From Ichthyophonus hoferi (lineage: Eukaryota > Opisthokonta > Ichthyosporea > Ichthyophonida > Ichthyophonidae), in NCBI GenBank assembly GCA_002751075.1, contig NAOQ01000316.1, forward strand, positions 69,248 to 79,842: 10,595 nucleotides of DNA. The letters are read 5' to 3'. The notes under the pieces are model-generated. The model saw only the letters and a list, made by a program, of their open reading frames with translations. It did not search any database and was not told where the DNA came from. Shown in pieces: positions 7,633-10,595 of this stretch; the stretch's first letter is position 1; each line of letters begins with the position of its first letter. A program made the translations under genes and the position numbers.

Positions 7633-8064
7633 AATCTATTCTTATTAAACTATAAAAAACAATTAAAATAATAAAAAAACCACAAAAATGCATGAGCAAG
7701 ACTCTGCGGAGATAATAATAGGAAATACTAACCACTATATATAGTACTACTTTTATTCCAGTCTCTAACATTTGAGATACCCGGTAGCATTAGCTTTATC
7801 CATACATACAGAGAAATTATAAAACTTAGATTCCATGTATATAATCCAATTAAAATACAGTCGCAATATTGCGTTATTTTGATCAATTATAGCCAATCAT
7901 CTTTGCATTTTGTGTATTGGCTGTTAGTGATCTTTTGCAAACATAATAATAAATTTCTTTAAGTAGTCAAGTTTTTTTATTCTTGTTTACAATAAAATAA
8001 ACCAATTTTAATAATATGATTATAACACTTATTTACATTTGATTAGATGTGTAACATCCCATGA

Positions 8065-8083
8065 CAAGGAAATTGGTTCCTTG
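8065..8083. repeat. Perfect 7-base hairpin
   Basis: CAAGGAA and TTCCTTG flank the 5-base loop ATTGG. It lies in an AT-rich intergenic stretch with no gene nearby. Confidence 0.3.
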
Positions 8084-8580
8084 AATTATAAGTGGTGAGT
8101 ATTAAAATCAAATTCCCAGAAGCCAGAAAAAACAAATTTAATACCCTTTAGTAGATGGTAACAATCCAATCCAAGAATGTTGGTAAGATTGCAACTACAT
8201 ACTTACGCCCACCCCCTCCCCCTTTTGTTATCCGTTTTGTTTTTCTTTGGCACTTCGCTTTACCGCCAGTGCTAATATTTCCAGTTAACAGCAAGGTTGC
8301 TAAATTCAATAATTTAAATGGAGCCAATCATAAATATTCGTATTAGCTAGTTCAACTCACGATAGGTCAAAGAGACCCACTAGAATTATTTGATCTTACT
8401 ACAATACTACTATTATGCTTCTATTTAGATGGTAAATTAACTTATTGATGTGATAATGCCTATATGTTGCACACTATGACAAGAATTGATCTATTTATTA
8501 TTTTGACTTCGATCGAAGCTACTGTGATTAGTGGTCTTGTAGCAATTTAGTATGGGTGTTTCGTATTCTATGGGATTGAC

Positions 8581-8596
8581 CAATAAATATTTATTG
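8581..8596. repeat. Perfect 16-base AT palindrome
   Basis: CAATAAATATTTATTG is a loop-free palindrome. It is almost all A and T, so chance is plausible. CCAAT words lie at its left edge and about 20 bases to its right, and a 12-base palindrome CTTCGATCGAAG lies at 8507-8518. Confidence 0.35.
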
Positions 8597-8816
8597 TGAT
8601 GATGTGTGATTAACCAATGGTCGCCTGATGCACTTGTTACTGGAATTTTGGTTAATCTACTTATGCAATGGTCTAGTAAAGTTCATACGGCCTGTAGTGT
8701 GAGATGTGTTAACCAGGACAGACATAAAATATTTTCGGACACCTTATGTGTCAGCTTATGACTCTTAGAAAAGTAAAAACACTCTAAGCTGGGATAAATA
8801 GAGAGGAAATAAGGTA

Positions 8817-8866
8817 AGACCTCTAGTCTCCTATAACTGCAATGGCTATAAATGAGACAGAGGCCT
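8817..8866. repeat. Imperfect stem-loop upstream of R2 copy b
   Basis: AGACCTCTAGTCTC (8817-8830) pairs with GAGACAGAGGCCT (8854-8866), with one mismatch and one bulge, around a 23-base loop. It ends about 25 bases before the left edge of R2 copy b and could mark the true left end of a longer element. Confidence 0.35.
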
Positions 8867-8889
8867 CGGGGCTTTATTCAATATTAATA

Positions 8890-9310
8890 AAAATAAGAAT
8901 ATTCAATTAATTTAGGTATTTCTTTATATAGCTATAATTATATAATCTTATTAGCAATTCTTACTACATAGGTAATCTGGAAAACCAGTTGGTACAACTT
9001 ATTGTTGTTAAATGCCAATACAAGATGATCGATCAAAATTGAACCAGCTAGGGACAGAGGTCCCGCGAATATCATAAACCATTTCAGACTATGTAGTGCA
9101 GTCCAAAAAACTCGTTGCTTAGGCACCTTGCCTAAGACAAGTTCTGCTCACTTGTTTAATAATCAGAATACATCTTATCGTATATGTGCTTCCTCTATGC
9201 AAAGGGATACGTTTAAGTACCCCTTAATTCAGTATTCTCTTTTTAAAAAAATGAGTATAGGTTACAAGAACACCCCTGTTCCTACATGTTATTTTCAACA
9301 TGGTAGCAGA
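8890..9310 (+). repeat. R2 repeat, copy b (longer copy)
   Basis: This copy is in the same orientation as copy a and collinear with it, with an extra block of about 45 bases near 8960-9010 and a perfect hairpin at 9118-9136 that copy a does not have. The left edge (ATATTCAATTAATTT, about 8899) is shared with a third, short copy near 9727. Short open frames cross it on both strands, but copy a does not preserve them in any obvious way, so they are probably not genes. Confidence 0.75.
9118..9136. repeat. Perfect 8-base hairpin in R2 copy b
   Basis: CTTAGGCA and TGCCTAAG are perfect inverted arms around the 3-base loop CCT. The matching site in R2 copy a (CTTAGGAATCTTGCAGAT) has only one arm, so the hairpin was either lost in copy a or gained in copy b. 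Confidence 0.5.
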
Positions 9311-9586
9311 GAAAGCCTAAACGGTCTGTCATGGTCACAAAATCTGGTAATTCTATTAAGTCAACGATCCACAAATGCCAAAGACACTTCACCCCAACCC
9401 TACGTCCATCCACTAACCTCTGTATGTGGAGATTAAATGTTATTACGCCTACACACAGTCTTTAAATCTACACTTAAACTGTTTACATTTACAGCTTCAA
9501 AATGACACCAAGGTAATGTACAAAACAACTGGGCAACACCCACATATCACCTCAGCCGCTAGCCGCCAAGTGCCGGAGCCAGAGCC
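9197..9586 (+). other. Candidate small spliced transcript or exon pair, GC-rich
   Basis: An ATG-started frame opens at 9197, inside the end of R2 copy b, and unspliced it stops at 9434-9436. A GTATGT donor (9422-9427) and a TTTACAG acceptor ending at 9494 would remove a 73-base intron and keep the frame open to a TAA at 9588-9590. That TAA overlaps a strong donor-like word, GTAAGTAT (9587-9594). Bases 9495-9586 are about 53% GC by count, well above the surrounding DNA. The predicted residues show no family I recognise, and the frame begins in repeat DNA. It could be a small gene, a non-coding RNA exon or simply an unrecognised repeat edge. Confidence 0.2.
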
Positions 9587-9721
9587 GTAAGTATCTAGTT
9601 CATTTAGTAAGCCACAAGCCTACATCTAAGCAGTCACTATGTTAAGGTTCTTTTCATAGTCCTTTTTCATATTTTTTCATGGCCTAGGTAAGATAATTTG
9701 CCTAGGCTTAGGGTGTTAAAA

Positions 9722-9770
9722 CAATAATATTCAATTAATTTTGGAATTTCTCTATAGCTATAATCCAATA
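9722..9770 (+). repeat. R2 repeat, left-end fragment c
   Basis: ATAATATTCAATTAATTTTGG, then AATTTCTCTATAGCTATAAT, match the left end of R2 copy b (AGAATATTCAATTAATTTAGG, then TATTTCTTTATATAGCTATAAT). Similarity stops at about 9770, so only the first 50 bases or so are present. Confidence 0.65.
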
Positions 9771-10526
9771 AAGTAACGGAACAGCTTTTAAAAGAAAATA
9801 GATTAATCCAATGGCTCAATACTATTAGTTTTACTATTAAATGTCATCCATATTATGTAGCTTATTAATTAATTGTTATTTATAGTTTTAAGCATTAGAA
9901 TTATAAAGCAAGAAACTATGAAATGAATGAAAAGAGCTTTTTTTGTTGGTACATTTTGAAGTTGGGACATATTTACTTAATTTGGTCTATTTCTCAGGTG
10001 TTCCAAAGTCTTAAACACTTAGACTGAGCCGAGGTACAACTTAACTACTTGGTTAAAATTTACACACCACATTTTAAGAACGAAGAAGCATGCCTGGAAC
10101 CAGTCTGGGCCCAACTTATATACTTATTAGACTTGATATTAGCTAATAGACGCCCAGTAGTTACAACATAGAGGTTGCACAATGTTTAACTATTATCACC
10201 ACAAACTGGAGCAAACGTCGTGACAAAAAAATAAAAATAATAATAGAAATATAAAACTTGTAAACAGCAAACAGGATAGTTTAAATCCGCGTTTTAGACA
10301 TATATACCTTATACAGTTACTGTTCACTTTTCAAATAACTGGTATTTTTTTTACAAAATAATATAAATAATATCATTTCTTAATATGATAAATGGTAACC
10401 AGTTATTTCATTTAATAATTTGACGTTTGCTTCTTTCCACTTATAGTATAGTATAATGGAGCAGAAATATCCAAAACTCTTCACCGCAGTCAACTTCAGA
10501 ATATATTATGTGTGGATGTTAAAATT
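9771..10526. other. Gene-free AT-rich region
   Basis: No open frame of useful length occurs on either strand. The only structure seen is the nested inverted repeat at 10333-10408, followed by AT-rich DNA up to the R1 copy at the window end. Confidence 0.5.
10333..10408. repeat. Nested inverted repeat with 11-base outer arms
   Basis: AAATAACTGGT (10333-10343) and ACCAGTTATTT (10398-10408) are perfect inverted arms. Inside them TATCAT (10371-10376) and ATGATA (10385-10390) form a second hairpin with an 8-base loop. The structure lies about 120 bases before the R1 copy at the window end. Confidence 0.4.
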
Positions 10527-10595
10527 TGAAAAATATAGGGTAAACAAAATATACTCTGTTTTTATTTTAAGCCGTTACCCTGATTGTTACGCTGA
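10527..10595 (+). repeat. R1 repeat, copy E cut by the window edge
   Basis: AAAATATAGGGTAAACAAA (about 10530-10548), then TTTTATTTTAAGCCGTTACCCTGA, match the middle of unit A in order and orientation. The copy runs off the end of the window, so its right half cannot be seen. It shows that R1 is interspersed and not confined to the array at 2838-4045. Confidence 0.7.

Larger units (their letters stand above)
6230..8816. other. Long gene-free AT-rich region downstream of the 5082 gene
   Basis: About 2.6 kb have no supported gene. The region holds the 3' flank of the gene, A- and T-runs (6485-6560), AT microsatellites, and the palindromes at 7613-7632, 8065-8083, 8507-8518 and 8581-8596. Short frames at 6329-6580 (minus) and 8155-8346 (plus) look like spacer translation. 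I found no R1 or R2 similarity here. Confidence 0.5.

Noticed and set aside
8155-8346. Plus-strand frame of 63 residues with a proline run
   Set aside because: The proline run is a short C-rich tract; the frame is short, isolated and without motifs.

Overview
The window looks like nuclear DNA of an AT-rich eukaryote with low gene density. By eye about 30% of bases are G or C outside the one convincing gene and about 40% inside it. There is no bacterial gene packing, and the main gene has no Shine-Dalgarno-type spacing. It has a eukaryotic-style start context (AAAACC before ATGGG), TA microsatellites lie around it, and two families of old interspersed repeats occupy the flanks. An early-diverging fungus or a protist would fit, but the sequence alone does not let me name the lineage.

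Layout. Bases 1-1420 hold no clear gene. They carry a worn copy of repeat family R1 (about 590-775), a copy of family R2 (about 990-1316) and an inverted R1 scrap (about 1350-1406). Bases 1420-2838 look non-coding. A head-to-tail array of three R1 units lies at about 2838-4045, and one unit has an internal 76-base duplication. A non-coding stretch follows, with a 14-base palindrome centred on a CRE-type TGACGTCA and a nearby CACGTG box. The only solid gene is at 5082-6200 on the + strand: an intronless 372-residue protein of unknown function whose C-terminal half resembles, from memory, an uncharacterised bacterial family. A perfect stem-loop begins 10 bases after its stop codon.

Bases 6230-8810 are AT-rich and apparently gene-free, with microsatellites and several perfect short palindromes. 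From about 8815 come a stem-loop, a second and longer R2 copy (about 8890-9310), and a more GC-rich segment (about 9310-9590) bounded by good splice-like signals that may be a small spliced transcript. A fragment of the R2 left part (about 9722-9770) follows, and the window ends inside a further R1 copy.

With one recognisable gene there is no pathway to reconstruct. The points worth following are the possible bacterial origin of that gene, the two undescribed repeat families (R1 carries conserved TGACGT and CACGTG motifs) and the GC-rich exon-like segment near 9500. I saw no tRNA, rRNA, CRISPR array or clear autonomous transposon gene.
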